The notes: generated by a model not told the origin, from the sequence alone. 49,217 bases of DNA from Deltaproteobacteria bacterium (GCA_019309115.1 JAFDGW010000019.1:1-49217), one strand, 5' to 3'. Counted from the first letter of the stretch, positions 33,039-41,754 are shown. Numbers and translations: made by a program.

Positions 33039-33065
33039 TTAAAAAGATGGTCTTTTTTTAATCAG
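33035..33065. terminator. Shared terminator hairpin across two abutting stop codons
   Basis: CTGATTAAAAAGA (33035-33047) pairs with TCTTTTTTTAATCAG (33051-33065), with two extra T residues as a bulge and TGG as the loop. The stop codons of the two convergent genes (TGA at 33036-33038; TAA at 33041-33039) lie inside the left arm. A- and T-runs on each side let it work in either direction. Confidence 0.6.
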
Positions 33066-33989
33066 CGCCATTTCGACGAGGCGATCGAGCAGCTCTGAAA
33101 AAGAGATACCAGCGGCCTGAGCGGCTTGGGGGAAAAGGCTCGTAGCGGTCATGCCCGGAATAGTATTGGTTTCCAAGATATAGAATTCTCCGTTATTAAG
33201 TATCATATCGGTTCGGCTGTAATCCCGACAATGCAGGGCCTGGTGCGCCCTGATAGCGTATTCCTGAGCTTTACGTGTCAGTTCTTCTGAAAGCGGTGCC
33301 GGACATATTTCTTCGGTGGCACCCGGCTGGTACTTGGCGTCGTAATCAAAGAACAGGAAATTTTCACCCGGTCGAATTTCAACTAAGGGCAAAGCCTGAG
33401 GCGGATCGTTTCCCAAAACGGCTGCAGTGATTTCTCGCCCATCAATGTATTTTTCCACAAGACATCTTTCGTCATATTGCCAGGCTTTCTCTAGGGCCTT
33501 TTGCAGCTCGTCAGGGGTTTTTACAAGAGTTAATCCAATACTGGAACCTTCCTGTTCCGGTTTTACCATAACAGGAAAACCAAGTTCCTCCGCAACGAAG
33601 TCAATGTCAGGTCTATCTCCCCTGGCGAAGATCAAAAATGGAGGCACAGGCAATCCATTCGCCTGATACAGCTGTTTGCTTATGATTTTGTTCATGGCCA
33701 CGGCACTTCCCAGTACACCACTTCCCTGGTAAGGAATGCCCAGTGAATCGAGAAATCCCTGCATGGTGCCGTCTTCACCGCCTCTGCCGTGTAGCATAAT
33801 AACGGCGACGTCAATTGAATCTGCATCCTTTGCGATCTTTACCAGATCGGTGGCCGGATCATAAAAGATGATATCATATTTCGTTCTATCCAAAGCTTCC
33901 ATAACCTGACGAGCACTTGACAGGGATACCTCCCGTTCCGCCGATATTCCGCCAGCTATAACAGCCACGCGGGTCTTTTTTGTGGCCAT
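33039..33989 (-). CDS. ddl: D-alanine--D-alanine ligase
   Basis: Ddl joins two D-alanines with ATP to make the dipeptide for peptidoglycan. From ATG 33989 the product has 316 residues with an ATP-grasp fold: RVAVIAGGISAEREVSLSSA, HGRGGEDGTMQGFLDSLGIP, VEKYIDGREITAAVLG, and the C-terminal YILETNTIPGMTATSLFP with the metal-binding ETN. AGGAG lies just before this ATG; the frame opens 11 codons earlier but those overlap the preceding gene. Length is normal. It is last in a minus-strand group after a cobalamin adenosyltransferase. Confidence 0.95.
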   Translation of the reverse strand: MATKKTRVAVIAGGISAEREVSLSSARQVMEALDRTKYDIIFYDPATDLVKIAKDADSIDVAVIMLHGRGGEDGTMQGFLDSLGIPYQGSGVLGSAVAMNKIISKQLYQANGLPVPPFLIFARGDRPDIDFVAEELGFPVMVKPEQEGSSIGLTLVKTPDELQKALEKAWQYDERCLVEKYIDGREITAAVLGNDPPQALPLVEIRPGENFLFFDYDAKYQPGATEEICPAPLSEELTRKAQEYAIRAHQALHCRDYSRTDMILNNGEFYILETNTIPGMTATSLFPQAAQAAGISFSELLDRLVEMALIKKRPSF

Positions 33990-34008
33990 TTTAGCGCTCC
34001 TTTCATAT

Positions 34009-34539
34009 TCATTCCTTGGCATCGAGATACCGTGCCAGGGTGAACAAAAAATCGGCCAGTCGATTTATGTACGAAAAAACTTCTGGCCGGACCCTTTCTC
34101 CGCTATCGCGCAACCGCACAACCCGCCTCTCTGCCCGACGAATTATCGTCCTGGCCAGATCCACCATTGCACCGGTCTGAGATCCCCCTGCAAAGATGAA
34201 CTCTCTCGGAAGCGGCACCTCAAGTTGCAATTGTTCGATCCATTTTTCCAGATTTTCGATATGAGCGCCTGTGACCGAATACTTTGGATTTTCTCGTCTG
34301 TCAGCAAGTTCAGCCCCCAGCACTACCAGATCTTCCTGAACCTTTTGAATCATTTCTTTTACCACCGGGATGGATGTTGTGGCTTTTGCCAGTCCCAGCA
34401 CAGCGCTGGCTTCATCCAGGGTGCCGTAAACTTCAGGCCTCGGATGACTCTTGGGCACTCGCTCTCCAGACAAAAGACTGGTTTCCCCTTTATCTCCTTT
34501 CTTCGAAAAAACAAAAGGTTTTGGTGTTTCTGCTCGCAT
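34009..34539 (-). CDS. PduO-type ATP:cob(I)alamin adenosyltransferase
   Basis: This enzyme adds the adenosyl group to cob(I)alamin, giving coenzyme B12 for mutases and diol dehydratases. The 176-residue protein has the N-terminal GDKGETSLLSGERVPK (ATP loop), YGTLDEASAVLGLAKA, FIFAGGSQTGAMVDLARTI and the diagnostic RRAERRVVRL near residue 127-136, then SYINRLADFLFTLARYLD. It lies between a small unknown gene and ddl with short gaps, so is probably co-transcribed with both. Confidence 0.93.
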   Translation of the reverse strand: MRAETPKPFVFSKKGDKGETSLLSGERVPKSHPRPEVYGTLDEASAVLGLAKATTSIPVVKEMIQKVQEDLVVLGAELADRRENPKYSVTGAHIENLEKWIEQLQLEVPLPREFIFAGGSQTGAMVDLARTIIRRAERRVVRLRDSGERVRPEVFSYINRLADFLFTLARYLDAKE

Positions 34540-34558
34540 TTCTTCTCCCTACCATTCA

Positions 34559-34855
34559 TCAGTGTTTTGGCATGTCGTAAAGTTCTTTCATGGTCTGCTC
34601 GCCGTATATCTCCCGAATTTCCTGCAAAAGCCTGTTGGTAGCTTCTTCTATTTTATCGACCTCCTTCTCTTCCACGAGATTCTCATCCAATCGGGCGAAT
34701 GTGTCTTTCAATTTTTTAAACTGTTCAACTATTTCCGGTTTTATTTTCCCGGCTCCAAGCCGTTCGTTAAGATCCAGTATGGTGTTGACACAATTCTCCA
34801 ACCTCTCGCGGATTCTCCTCTTTTTGGGATTTTGTTCGAAGAATCGAAAAATCAT
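34559..34855 (-). CDS. Small predicted coiled-coil protein
   Basis: The 98-residue product is charged and helical, with heptad-like stretches such as RRIRERLENCVNTILDLNER and NLVEEKEVDKIEEATNRLLQ. It has one Cys, no signal and no recognisable domain. It follows the DUF4388 gene with a 3-base gap and precedes the adenosyltransferase gene by 19 bases, so it belongs to the same transcript. No function can be assigned. Confidence 0.65.
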   Translation of the reverse strand: MIFRFFEQNPKKRRIRERLENCVNTILDLNERLGAGKIKPEIVEQFKKLKDTFARLDENLVEEKEVDKIEEATNRLLQEIREIYGEQTMKELYDMPKH

Positions 34856-34858
34856 GGT

Positions 34859-35857
34859 TCACTCGGTCCTTAAAATTTCTAGTTCCTGCAAATAGGGTTC
34901 GTAAAATTGCTTAAGCCGATTTAGAGTATAATGAACCAATTCCGAGAGGACACTCAAATTTACCCTGTTTACGATGACATCTACCCCAAGCTTAAATGCT
35001 GCCCAGGTGTCCCTCGTCTTTTCAGTGTCACTCAGTAAACACAAACAAAAGTTCCTACGGATATGACCTGGCAAGCGTTGCAAATAATAAAGCAACACGT
35101 TTTGATGATGACCTCCACCGTCCACACCTTCATCAAGAACAACAATCCTGAATTCACCTTTTCTTAGAGCAAAAAAGGCGTCCCTGCTGCGGTTAACTAC
35201 ATGCACCTGGTAACCTTCCGACTCAAATTGTTGTTTCAATGTATTCTGGACGTCTTCGTCCGCCGTACAAATAAGCACGCCCTCGTAGAATTCGGAAAAA
35301 TCGGCGGTGGTTTCCGCCTCCTCGTAACGCCACTTTTCAATCTCAATGGCGAAAACATCCTCTATTTCTTCTTCTCGCTCAATGATTATCTCGCTCTTGC
35401 ATACAGGACATTTAGCCTTAACCTTTTTCCCCAAGGGAATCTTTTCGGCAGGAACATAAAATCGTTTCTGACAGCTTTGACAATATACAACTATTTGTTC
35501 CTGCTCACCAGCTTGTTGCCTGTCCGGTTTGGCCCGATTTTCGTCCATAACGCGCATGGCTTCCAGCAGCAATTGTTCCCATGGGCTATGGATTGTGGGC
35601 TTGATGGGCATGGTGTCGTCTATCGTAAGAGTTTTGAACTCTCCTTCATCCCAAGACATTATCGTGTAAAAAGCACTTTCGCCCTTTTTATGGGATGTCT
35701 CGGCGTGGATTATTTGGCCTGAAGCTATAAAAATCGTGCCATCTCCATATGGGCTATGTACGCTGAGCTTCACGTCTCTTTGAGAAGTGCAGTAAAGTTG
35801 AATAATTTCAGGAAGAGATAAGCCGGTTACAGTACCATTGAAGCCGCTCTCAGGCAT
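34859..35857 (-). CDS. DUF4388 (PATAN-like), zinc-ribbon and receiver-like fusion protein
   Basis: The 332-residue protein has three parts. Residues about 5-112 resemble DUF4388/PATAN: NGTVTGLSLPEIIQLYC, GTIFIASGQIIHAET, AFYTIMSWDEGEFKTL. Residues about 122-165 form a zinc ribbon of the MJ0042 type with CQSC and CPVC. Residues about 190-315 look like a receiver domain (VLICTADEDVQNTLKQQFES, RIVVLDEGVDGG) with the phospho-acceptor region altered. PATAN-like proteins act in signalling, often with gliding or motility control. It starts the minus-strand group ending in ddl. The precise role is not known. Confidence 0.75.
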   Translation of the reverse strand: MPESGFNGTVTGLSLPEIIQLYCTSQRDVKLSVHSPYGDGTIFIASGQIIHAETSHKKGESAFYTIMSWDEGEFKTLTIDDTMPIKPTIHSPWEQLLLEAMRVMDENRAKPDRQQAGEQEQIVVYCQSCQKRFYVPAEKIPLGKKVKAKCPVCKSEIIIEREEEIEDVFAIEIEKWRYEEAETTADFSEFYEGVLICTADEDVQNTLKQQFESEGYQVHVVNRSRDAFFALRKGEFRIVVLDEGVDGGGHHQNVLLYYLQRLPGHIRRNFCLCLLSDTEKTRDTWAAFKLGVDVIVNRVNLSVLSELVHYTLNRLKQFYEPYLQELEILRTE

Positions 35858-35893
35858 TGTGCCCTCCCATAATAAACGATATTGTATAATTCG

Positions 35894-35922
35894 TTACTTG
35901 CTTGGAATGATACTCTTATACT
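35894..35922 (+). promoter_or_regulatory. Possible promoter of the ftsE operon
   Basis: TTACTT (35894-35899), 17-base spacer, TATACT (35917-35922). The -10 is good (5/6), the -35 is poor. It lies about 30 bases before the ftsE ATG. Confidence 0.4.
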
Positions 35923-35952
35923 GACTTTGCGCTATAAGGACAAGCAAATCGC

Positions 35953-36642
35953 ATGGCTTTCATCACCTGTCAGCACATGTACAAAAAATACCCCGGCACG
36001 GATTGGATATTTTACAATGCTGGTTTGAGTATTGAACAGGGACAATTCCTCTTTGTGCTTGGTAATAGCGGTTCTGGAAAAACCACCTTTATTAAAATTC
36101 TATGTGGGCAGGAAGGTTACGATCGAGGCAGGATTTTCGTTAAAAATCGGAATTTTCGTAACATCAGGCGCAAGCATCTTCACCTGTGGAGGCGAACACT
36201 TGGAGTGGTCTTTCAGGATTTTCGTCTTCTGGAAGACAGAACTGTTAAAGAAAACATTGCCTTACCTCTGGTAATCACCGGTTTCGGAAAAAAAGAAGTA
36301 ATCGACAGGGTTAATGCTGTCTTAAAACTTGTGGATCTTCAGCACAGGGCCGACGTGCCGTGCAAACTTCTTTCTGGAGGTGAACAGCAGAGGGTTGCTA
36401 TTGGGAGGGCCATAGTGCATGGGCCGGAGCTGATACTGGCCGATGAGCCGACAGGGAGTTTGGACGATGATCACACACGCAGGATACTGCAGCTGTTTAC
36501 AACCCTTCATCGTCGAGGTCTTACAGTGGTAATTGCTACCCATGACAGACGACTTCCACTTGCGGTAAAAGGATGTCGCACCGTGATGATTCGTGATAAA
36601 AATTTTGTAGATGTAGTGCCGGTCAAAAGGGCTAACAAATGA
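35953..36642 (+). CDS. ftsE: Cell-division ATP-binding protein FtsE
   Basis: FtsE is the ATPase of the FtsEX complex, which drives periplasmic amidase activation at the septum. The 229-residue protein has Walker A GNSGSGKTTFIK (about 38-49), Q-loop GVVFQDFRLLEDRTVKENIA, signature LLSGGEQQRVAIGRA and Walker B LILADEPTGSLDDD. The start of ftsX overlaps its stop by 4 bases (ATGA). Confidence 0.95.
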   Translation: MAFITCQHMYKKYPGTDWIFYNAGLSIEQGQFLFVLGNSGSGKTTFIKILCGQEGYDRGRIFVKNRNFRNIRRKHLHLWRRTLGVVFQDFRLLEDRTVKENIALPLVITGFGKKEVIDRVNAVLKLVDLQHRADVPCKLLSGGEQQRVAIGRAIVHGPELILADEPTGSLDDDHTRRILQLFTTLHRRGLTVVIATHDRRLPLAVKGCRTVMIRDKNFVDVVPVKRANK

Positions 36643-37523
36643 CTATTCGGTATCTACTATTTGTAACAATGCGAAATGTCCAATCCTCGATTGCGGTATT
36701 ACTGGCAGCCTCCATTTGCCTCGGTGTTGCGCTGTTTTCTGCTGCTTGCTATCTGGAGCGCGACAGCCTTGCGAGTGTCTATTTCCCCACATGGGCAAAG
36801 CAAACAAAAGCTCTGATTGCTTTTTCAAAAAAACCCAACGAAAAGGACCTAAAGGAAGTAATTGCGAAGATTCATGGAACGCGCTGGGTAAAATCTTATC
36901 ATCTGGTTGAGGGAAAAGATGTAATGGAGCTTCTTAAGAAAAAGTTGGCCGTTCTGGATAAAACCCTTGAGGATATGGACCCTGCGTTTTTCCCTGATAT
37001 TATGGAGTTATCGTTGACAGACCATTGTCTAGCCTTGCCGGGAAGATGTGAATCCTTTTTAAGAGATCTGGAAAAAATTAGGCATGTGGCGAGTGTATAT
37101 TCACCGTTGCCATGGATAAAAACAGCCTATGATAAACTTCAGGTACTCAGGAGGTTGCTTTTGTTTGCGGCTCTCCTGCTGTCTTTCGTTTCTCTTTTAA
37201 TGGCCGGAGTAGGGGTTCAGTTGTCTCTGGGCAAATACAGAAAAGAGGCTTATCTGTGGAATTTATTGGGCGCTTCTCCGTGGTTTATGAGGTTTCCCTG
37301 TTACGGTCAGGTATGCCTGACGTTTGTCGTGGGAGTGGCCACGGCCGTTTCCTTTCCTTACTGGTTTTCGGAAATAGTGTGTTTTTCGTTTCCGACCCTT
37401 CTTTTACGAGGTTTTCTGATTGCTTCCGGGGTTTTTCTATTCGCTTTGGTGGCAGTTGCGGAAGCCAATTTTCGTAGAGCTAGGAAAATGGTTTCCGGAG
37501 ACGATGGATCATGGGAAAAGTAA
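36639..37523 (+). CDS. ftsX: Cell-division permease FtsX
   Basis: FtsX is the four-helix membrane partner of FtsE and carries a periplasmic domain that binds the EnvC-type activator. The 294-residue protein has a first membrane segment (about 20-40), a periplasmic loop of about 130 residues including DPAFFPDIMELSL, then three further membrane segments in the last 120 residues (for example LLLFAALLLSFVSLLMAGVG). It overlaps the next gene by 13 bases, consistent with joint translation. Confidence 0.92.
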   Translation: MTIRYLLFVTMRNVQSSIAVLLAASICLGVALFSAACYLERDSLASVYFPTWAKQTKALIAFSKKPNEKDLKEVIAKIHGTRWVKSYHLVEGKDVMELLKKKLAVLDKTLEDMDPAFFPDIMELSLTDHCLALPGRCESFLRDLEKIRHVASVYSPLPWIKTAYDKLQVLRRLLLFAALLLSFVSLLMAGVGVQLSLGKYRKEAYLWNLLGASPWFMRFPCYGQVCLTFVVGVATAVSFPYWFSEIVCFSFPTLLLRGFLIASGVFLFALVAVAEANFRRARKMVSGDDGSWEK

Positions 37524-38566
37524 ATGTATTAACCTTTTGCGGGCTTGTCGCTGTTTTGATCCTCGGTTCTTGTCCTGTCACTTCAGGCGAGTCCAGCGGT
37601 TCAATATTTTCAAATCCGGAAATTCGGAAAATCAACACCGAGATGGACTCCGTAACCGTTGCCCTTGACCGGATTGACAAAGAACTTGCAAAGATCAAAG
37701 GGCGATTTGATGAAATAAGCCGTCAAAAGAAGAATTTGCTGACCCGCATCGCTTCGGTGAGAGCGAAGATGCTCCGAGATCTGACAACTCTTTATGGTCT
37801 TTACGTTATGGAGCAATCCCTTGAAGAGCAAAACGTTTCTGTTGGGCCTCTGTTATGGAAGGTCGGCCTGGTGAAGGTTAGCATCCTTTCGAAGAGTCGT
37901 GCTCTAGACCGGGAATATCAGCAAGCCCTTGAGATGCTGGATAAAGTGAGAACAGCTTTACGCAGTGAGCAACGGGAGCTACAAAAAGCGAAAGAGCTTT
38001 ATCAAAGGAAACTGGCAAGTCTTCGTTGTCTGCGAGATAATAAACTAAAACTACTGGCGAAACTCCACAAGGATGGCAAAACCGGCGTTGTTGAATTTCC
38101 CGAGGTGGATAAATGGACGAAATCGACACACTCGGTTTCCCCTGAATACAAGGGGAAATTGAAGTTGCCCGTGAATGGCGTAATTGAAAGAGTGTTTGTT
38201 GAAAAAAAAGGTTCTGTGCTTGCACGCTTTTTGTATAATAAAGGTGTTTTTATAAAGGCACCGGTAGGAACAAAAGTTAAGGCGGTTGCCGATGGAAAGG
38301 TGGCTTATGCGGGGTGGTTTAGAGAATTTGGAAGGGTAGTGATAATCGATCATGGAGCCCATTTTTTCAGCGTAACTGCTTACCTCGGGAAGGTGACCAA
38401 AAAGACCGGGGATGTTGTTCTGAAAGGGGAAGTTGTGGGTGAAGTTGGCTCACCTGAATTGACCAGATGTAGTGGAATCTATTTTGAATGGCGCCGTCAT
38501 GGGAAACCATTGCCCGTTTTTGATTGGTTTGTTATGCCTGACGGGAAAAATATCAAAAGGAGTTGA
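37511..38566 (+). CDS. EnvC-like murein hydrolase activator (degenerate M23/LytM)
   Basis: The 351-residue exported protein has a signal peptide (about 1-25), two long coiled-coil stretches (about 40-90 and 130-190, the FtsX-binding part in EnvC) and a C-terminal LytM/M23 domain (about 210-345): VIERVFVEKKG, APVGTKVKAVADGKVAYAGW, VVIIDHGAHFFSVTAYLG. The zinc ligands of active M23 peptidases are absent: the first H...D pair reads YNKGVFIK, and the final HxH reads GIYFEW. It therefore probably activates amidases, as EnvC does, rather than cutting itself. It lies between ftsX and ctpA. Confidence 0.88.
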   Translation: MGKVNVLTFCGLVAVLILGSCPVTSGESSGSIFSNPEIRKINTEMDSVTVALDRIDKELAKIKGRFDEISRQKKNLLTRIASVRAKMLRDLTTLYGLYVMEQSLEEQNVSVGPLLWKVGLVKVSILSKSRALDREYQQALEMLDKVRTALRSEQRELQKAKELYQRKLASLRCLRDNKLKLLAKLHKDGKTGVVEFPEVDKWTKSTHSVSPEYKGKLKLPVNGVIERVFVEKKGSVLARFLYNKGVFIKAPVGTKVKAVADGKVAYAGWFREFGRVVIIDHGAHFFSVTAYLGKVTKKTGDVVLKGEVVGEVGSPELTRCSGIYFEWRRHGKPLPVFDWFVMPDGKNIKRS

Positions 38567-38571
38567 AGGGT

Positions 38572-39900
38572 ATGTTGACAGGTCTAAAGAAGAAGAGATT
38601 TGGAGTAGCTGCCTGCCTGATTCTGGCATTACTGGCCCTGAGAGGACTCATTGGCTACTGTGCTGGCCCTTCGAAGGTGGACGTTTCCGTTTTCAAGGAA
38701 CTGAAATTGTTTGCAGACGTTATGGACCTGGTGCAGCAGCAGTACGTAGAGAAAGTGGACACGGCAAAGCTGATTCACGGCGCCATAAAGGGTATGTTGC
38801 AGGAGCTGGATCCGCATTCGACTTATATGACCCCTGACGAGTACAAAGAACTTCAGGTTGAAACCAGCGGGAGTTTTGGCGGGATCGGCATAGAGATAAC
38901 AATTCGCAACGGGGTTTTGACCGTGGTGTCACCCCTTGAAGGAACCCCGGCAGATCGAGCGGGCCTCAAAGCCAATGATCAAATCATCAGGATAAATGGT
39001 GAACCCACCAAAGATATAAGCCTCATGCAGGCTGTTAAGAAACTGAGGGGGCCAAAGGGAACCAAGGTAACAATTACCATTCTCCGCGAAGGTGTGCCTC
39101 GGCCTTTTGATGTGACCATCACGAGAGACATCATAAAAATTCAGAGTGTCAGATGGAGAACCCTGGAGCCGGGCTATGGATATGTGAGAATTACAAGCTT
39201 CCAGAGCGATACTTCCGAGGAGCTGGAAAAGGCCCTCGACCAGCTGGAAAAAAAGAATGTTCCTATGAAAGGCCTTGTGCTTGATCTTCGCAACAACCCC
39301 GGTGGGCTTCTTGACCAGGCCGTCAAGGTCAGCGATGAATTTCTGGACGAAGGCTTGATTGTTTACACAAAGGGTCGAACTAAAAAACAGCAGATGCGTT
39401 TTGAAGCACACAAGAATAAAAAAGCTCATGGATATCCTATTGTGGTGCTTGTGAACGGAGGAAGCGCAAGCGCTTCGGAGATAGTCGCCGGCGCTCTTCA
39501 GGATCACAACAGGGCTGTTATTCTTGGAGAGCCCACGTTCGGCAAGGGATCGGTGCAGACCATTATTCCTTTGCACGATGGTTCCGCCGTTCGCCTGACA
39601 ACGGCGCTTTATTTCACACCTTCCGGCCGCTCTATTCAGGCAAAGGGGATTGAGCCTGACATATACGTGCCCAGGATCGTTCCAAAAAAGGGGGAAAAGG
39701 AGAGTGAGAACACCAGGGGGTTTTCTATAAGAGAGAAGGATTTACCCAAACACATGGAAGTCGAGAAAAATAAAGATGCCGATGAAAAGCATCGAATTGA
39801 CGCAGAAACAAAGGCTATTCTGGAGAGGGACAACCAGCTCCGACATGCCCTTGACCTCTTGAAGGGCGTAAACATCCTGGCAAAGATTGTTACCCGCTAA
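38572..39900 (+). CDS. S41-family C-terminal processing peptidase (CtpA/Prc type)
   Basis: From ATG 38572 (AGGAG nine bases upstream) the 442-residue protein has an N-terminal membrane segment (about 9-27), a cap region with MLQELDPHSTYMTPDEYKEL, a PDZ domain (about 90-170, GIGIEITIRNGVLTVVSPL and DQIIRINGEPT), and the S41 protease core with VLDLRNNPGGLLDQAVKVSD, the catalytic Ser in NGGSASASEIVAGALQDH and the Lys in GEPTFGKGSVQT. These proteases trim periplasmic proteins, including cell-wall enzymes, which suits the neighbours. A TTG at 38563 is possible but less well placed. Confidence 0.94.
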   Translation: MLTGLKKKRFGVAACLILALLALRGLIGYCAGPSKVDVSVFKELKLFADVMDLVQQQYVEKVDTAKLIHGAIKGMLQELDPHSTYMTPDEYKELQVETSGSFGGIGIEITIRNGVLTVVSPLEGTPADRAGLKANDQIIRINGEPTKDISLMQAVKKLRGPKGTKVTITILREGVPRPFDVTITRDIIKIQSVRWRTLEPGYGYVRITSFQSDTSEELEKALDQLEKKNVPMKGLVLDLRNNPGGLLDQAVKVSDEFLDEGLIVYTKGRTKKQQMRFEAHKNKKAHGYPIVVLVNGGSASASEIVAGALQDHNRAVILGEPTFGKGSVQTIIPLHDGSAVRLTTALYFTPSGRSIQAKGIEPDIYVPRIVPKKGEKESENTRGFSIREKDLPKHMEVEKNKDADEKHRIDAETKAILERDNQLRHALDLLKGVNILAKIVTR

Positions 39901-39917
39901 AAATCGCGTGGGCTTTT

Positions 39918-40931
39918 ATGTCGTCAAGCGGCAAGAAAACCAGATCGGGTAAGAAGCGAAAAAGAGAAAGTGGGGCATCGGCGTCCAGAAAGCCTTTTCC
40001 ATCTATGTGGGTGGTCGTGGTTTTTCTCTGGATTGGCCTTCTTCTCCTGGCCCATCAGGCTGCAAGGCTTGCCGGGCTGACTCGGAAGGAAGTATCTCCT
40101 GCTTCGCACGAAGAAGCTGCAACAACTGGCAATGATGCCCCCGGCGTAGTTGTCAGGCATCATATCCCCATGGCTGGTGAAAATTCTAAGACCCCGGCGC
40201 CTGCCATGAAACCCCCGGTAAGAGTTGCTTCAGCCGTGATGCCTCCTTCTGGCCGAAAAAAGCACTCAAGAGGCCGCGTCAGCATCATCATTGACGACAT
40301 GGGACGAGACCTGGAAATGGCAAAGAAGTTCCTCGATCTCCCGATTCCTCTTGCCTTTGCAGTGCTGCCCTATGAACCACACACTCGGGAAGTGGCCGAG
40401 ATGGTTCGCAAGCGAGGCCGGGTTTTGCTGCTCCACATGCCTATGGAACCGAAAGGATATCCCAAGGTTAATCCAGGTCCTGGAGCTTTGCTTCTCAGGC
40501 AGAGCCCGGAAGAACAACATCGCCTTTTCCTTCAGGCCTTGAAGCGTGTTCCCGGTGCCGTTGGTGTAAACAATCACATGGGGTCGAGGTTTACTGAAAA
40601 TGAGGAAGCCATGCGGCGGTTTTTAGGGTGGGTTAAAGATGAGGGTTTGTTTTTTATAGATAGCAGGACAACTTCCAGCAGCGTCGCCTGCAGGGTGGCT
40701 TCTGAGGTAGGGGTTTTGTGTTTTAATAGGGGTGTATTTTTAGACCATAGGAGAGATTGGCCTTTTTTCCGGGAGCAACTTGGGGTGTTGCTAAAACTGG
40801 CGGAGAATGGTCAAAATGTGATTGCCATTGGTCATCCTTACATAGAAACCTATAATCGCCTTCGTAACCTAGATAAGATATTTGCGGAATCCAATATAAA
40901 TATAACCAGCTTGTTAGCAGTTGCACTATGA
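39918..40931 (+). CDS. Divergent polysaccharide deacetylase family protein
   Basis: The 337-residue protein has an N-terminal membrane anchor (about 30-50), a low-complexity linker, and a divergent polysaccharide deacetylase (DUF610-like) domain from about residue 118: VSIIIDDMGRDLEMAKKFLD, LPIPLAFAVLPYEPHTREVA, LLLHMPMEPKGYP and GAVGVNNHMGSRFTENEEA. The NHMGS segment carries the metal-site residues. These proteins follow ctpA-type proteases in many deltaproteobacterial genomes and may act on peptidoglycan. Its ATGA overlap with the next gene couples it to the polysaccharide export permease. From about base 40,620 the codons look more AT-rich. Confidence 0.88.
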   Translation: MSSSGKKTRSGKKRKRESGASASRKPFPSMWVVVVFLWIGLLLLAHQAARLAGLTRKEVSPASHEEAATTGNDAPGVVVRHHIPMAGENSKTPAPAMKPPVRVASAVMPPSGRKKHSRGRVSIIIDDMGRDLEMAKKFLDLPIPLAFAVLPYEPHTREVAEMVRKRGRVLLLHMPMEPKGYPKVNPGPGALLLRQSPEEQHRLFLQALKRVPGAVGVNNHMGSRFTENEEAMRRFLGWVKDEGLFFIDSRTTSSSVACRVASEVGVLCFNRGVFLDHRRDWPFFREQLGVLLKLAENGQNVIAIGHPYIETYNRLRNLDKIFAESNINITSLLAVAL

Positions 40932-41734
40932 AAGTAATTCTACACAAAAATGCTATTATTGCCAAGTTGGCTTTGTGTAAAAGTTTAGCTATTCGAGATG
41001 TAAAAGTGCGTTATGCTGGTTCATCCTTGGGTATGTTATGGAATTTTGTGCATCCTTTAGTATTGTTTGTTACCTACTATTTTATTTGTGCGCATATCTT
41101 TAAGCTAAAACTCCAGAATCCTGATTACAGCTATGCAGAATATCTGTTTTCAGGATTGTGGCCGTGGATAGTTTTTTCCGAAGCAATATCGCGGTGCTGT
41201 GGTATTTACGTTGAAAACGCTCAAATTATAAAGAAAGTAATGTTTCCTATTGAAGTCTTGGTTCCTTCTGTAGTGTTCAGCCATACTTTTTACTTGCTTT
41301 TTGGGTTTTTGCCCATCATATTTTATCAGGGCCTGACTGCCGAAACAGTGTCTTTTTTCAATTATATTTCAGGTCTGTGGATATTGGGATTCGGATTGTT
41401 GGCGTTTATTTTTATAACGATCGGATTGGGATGGATCGTGGCAGCGTTCACGGTGTTCTTTCGAGACCTGCAGCAGTTTGTACAAGTTGTTCTCAATCTT
41501 TGGTTTTATGCAACTCCGATTTTGTATCCCGTTGAGCTGGTCCCGACTAAGTTTAGGACAATTTTGGCTTGCAACCCATTGAGTTATATTATAGGGTGTC
41601 TTAGGTGTTACTTATTGGGAGTACACGAGTGTGTGGGCGTTGTGTTAGGCGCCATAGCAGTTAGTTTGGTTGTTTTGGTGGTAGGGATTTCGGTGGTTGG
41701 GAAATTTGATATACACGTGCGAGCAAGTCTGTAG
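40928..41734 (+). CDS. wzm: ABC-2 polysaccharide export permease (Wzm-like)
   Basis: The membrane half of an ABC exporter that moves lipid-linked O-antigen or capsule-like polysaccharide across the inner membrane. The 268-residue product has about six membrane segments (for example MLWNFVHPLVLFVTYYFICA and LVVLVVGISVVG) and the family pattern: IRDVKVRYAGSSLGMLWNFV at the start, LFSGLWPWIVFSEAISRC, VMFPIEVLVPSVVF, and NLWFYATPILYPVELVP. Its ATPase partner is not next to it but lies about 4.5 kb downstream (46299-47495). It overlaps the preceding gene by 4 bases. Confidence 0.9.
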   Translation: MKVILHKNAIIAKLALCKSLAIRDVKVRYAGSSLGMLWNFVHPLVLFVTYYFICAHIFKLKLQNPDYSYAEYLFSGLWPWIVFSEAISRCCGIYVENAQIIKKVMFPIEVLVPSVVFSHTFYLLFGFLPIIFYQGLTAETVSFFNYISGLWILGFGLLAFIFITIGLGWIVAAFTVFFRDLQQFVQVVLNLWFYATPILYPVELVPTKFRTILACNPLSYIIGCLRCYLLGVHECVGVVLGAIAVSLVVLVVGISVVGKFDIHVRASL

Positions 41735-41754
41735 AATATGCGATTAGAAAAAAG

